DNA from: Actinomycetota bacterium
GTDB lineage: Bacteria; Actinomycetota; Acidimicrobiia; Acidimicrobiales; JAMCPL01
DNA: 7,193 nt
Assembly (NCBI GenBank): GCA_023379725.1
Contig: JAMCPC010000108.1
Span: 2,112-9,304 of the forward strand
Reading direction: 5' to 3'
This document shows positions 6,293 through 7,193 of the stretch, in pieces. The stretch's first letter is position 1, and every line of letters begins with the position of its first letter. The position numbers were made by a program, and so were the translations under genes. The notes under the pieces were generated by a model. It was not told the origin of the DNA. It saw nothing but the letters and a program-made list of their open reading frames with translations, and made no database searches.

Positions 6293-7156
6293 TCAATGAA
6301 AATAAGATAGGGCGTTGACTATCTCTATAGTGGCAGCCGACTCATTCATGGTATAAAAGTGCAATCCCGGTACCCCGCCTGCAAGAAGCCTCCTGGCCAG
6401 ATCTATTGCCACCTCTACACCTATCTTGCGGACATCATCAGGGTTACCGGCCACCCTTTCCACTCTTTCGGCCAAGTCTGAAGGCACCTCAGTGCCGGAC
6501 AATTCGGCCATTTTATATACAGTGCGAACCTTGGTTATAGGCATTATCCCAGGTAAAACAGGCTTGTCGATGCCCCTCCCAGCAAGATCATCCACAAGTC
6601 GAAAATAGTGATCGGCATTGAAGAAGAACTGTGTTATGGCAAAATCGGATACCTTCATCTTCCTGGCCAGGTAATCACGATCGCTTTCTATGTCTGGTGA
6701 GAGCGGATGACCTTCAGGGTGAGCTGCAACAGCTACGCAGAAATCCCCGACCTCCTTGGCCAGTTCCACCAGATCTACGGCGTGTACAAGCTCCCCCTGC
6801 TCAAGAGGAGTGGTAGAATCCAAGGGAGGATCACCCATAAGTGCCAGTACGTTGTTGATACCCTCATCTCTATAACGCACGAGTATGTCGACCAACTCAC
6901 TCCGTGAGTGCGCAGCACAGACCAGGTGAGCCATAGGTGTAATCAAGCCTTCACGGGCGATTCTAACCACTAGATCATGAGTACGTTCCCTGGTGGACCC
7001 ACCGGCTCCATAAGTGATTGAGGTAAAGGTCGGATGCAGAGGATAGAGCTCAGTCAGGACGTTTTCCAGGCGCTCTTGGGCATCGCGGCTACGGGGAGGC
7101 CACAGCTCCACCGACAAACTAGTTCCCTGCCTAAGAAGTTCAGATATCTTGGTCAA
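6293..7156 (-). CDS. metF: 5,10-methylenetetrahydrofolate reductase
   Basis: This 287-residue cytosolic flavoenzyme reduces 5,10-methylene-THF to 5-methyl-THF, the methyl donor for methionine synthesis; E. coli MetF has 296 residues. It reads as a FAD-binding TIM barrel. SVELWPPR carries Glu17 (E. coli Glu28, catalytic); the usual form is SFEFFPP, so LW is unusual. ITYGAGGSTRERT carries Thr48 (Thr59). His77 matches His88 and Asp109 in MGDPP matches Asp120. VAAHPEGHP follows at 142-151, ITQFFF carries Gln175 (Gln183), and LPGIMPI lies further on. Met107 replaces Arg118, which contacts FAD in E. coli. The start is TTG. An in-frame TGA lies three codons upstream with no alternative start between, and GGTGAG sits 5 bases before the TTG. 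Its promoter is outside the window. Two of the three upstream frames stay open to the window edge; one ends in a TGA overlapping the TTG (TTGA), so metF may follow another gene in an operon. Confidence 0.95.
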   Translation of the reverse strand: MTKISELLRQGTSLSVELWPPRSRDAQERLENVLTELYPLHPTFTSITYGAGGSTRERTHDLVVRIAREGLITPMAHLVCAAHSRSELVDILVRYRDEGINNVLALMGDPPLDSTTPLEQGELVHAVDLVELAKEVGDFCVAVAAHPEGHPLSPDIESDRDYLARKMKVSDFAITQFFFNADHYFRLVDDLAGRGIDKPVLPGIMPITKVRTVYKMAELSGTEVPSDLAERVERVAGNPDDVRKIGVEVAIDLARRLLAGGVPGLHFYTMNESAATIEIVNALSYFH

Positions 7157-7161
7157 GGTCG

Positions 7162-7167
7162 CTCACC
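7162..7167 (-). promoter_or_regulatory. Ribosome binding site of metF deciding a TTG start
   Basis: GGTGAG on the - strand matches the Shine-Dalgarno consensus and lies 5 bases before TTG at 7156-7154. With the in-frame stop at 7165-7163, it fixes TTG as the start. Confidence 0.7.
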
Positions 7168-7193
7168 GCATGACATGTCTAGGTGTCTGGTGT

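Overview
The window is a stretch of bacterial chromosome made almost entirely of housekeeping genes. I see no prophage, transposase, CRISPR array, tRNA or rRNA. The most likely source is an Actinomycetota-type bacterium. GyrB is short and lacks the TOPRIM-region insertion found in proteobacteria, the GyrA and GyrB signature blocks read like actinobacterial enzymes, and the MetF has an actinobacterial flavour. The GyrB C-terminus (ending DVRFLDI) and the GyrA block around GDVMGTYHPHGDSAIYD remind me of Acidimicrobiia, but that is recall, not a search. Base composition looks close to half G+C by eye, with frequent ATA codons, which is unusual for a high-GC actinobacterium.

Layout. On the + strand, positions 1-294 are the 3' end of a prephenate dehydratase gene (pheA). 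It overlaps the start of a prephenate dehydrogenase gene (tyrA, 291-1424) in an ATGA junction. These two enzymes sit at the branch point from prephenate to phenylalanine and tyrosine. A 73-base spacer with a degenerate tandem repeat then separates tyrA from the convergent gyrase operon on the - strand. gyrB (5924-3984) and gyrA (3984-1498) share one base in a TAATG junction, and together encode both subunits of DNA gyrase. Upstream of gyrB lies a 368-base non-coding stretch. It holds a consensus extended -10 promoter, a possible 15-codon leader ORF with a strong Shine-Dalgarno, and two overlapping hairpins that cannot form together. Next, again on the - strand, is metF (7156-6293, TTG start), for 5,10-methylenetetrahydrofolate reductase. 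Its upstream region runs off the window.

The neighbourhood differs from the common dnaA-dnaN-recF-gyrB-gyrA cluster: metF, not recF, lies upstream of gyrB. The main points for a second look are sequence details in ordinary genes. GyrB has Asn instead of Asp in the EGDSAGGSA motif, and GyrA has His where E. coli has Gln106. MetF has Met in place of a FAD-contacting Arg. TyrA has a diverged, repeat-bearing C-terminal domain. The gyrB leader is the region most likely to hold undescribed regulation. I found no convincing evidence for an exotic new system.
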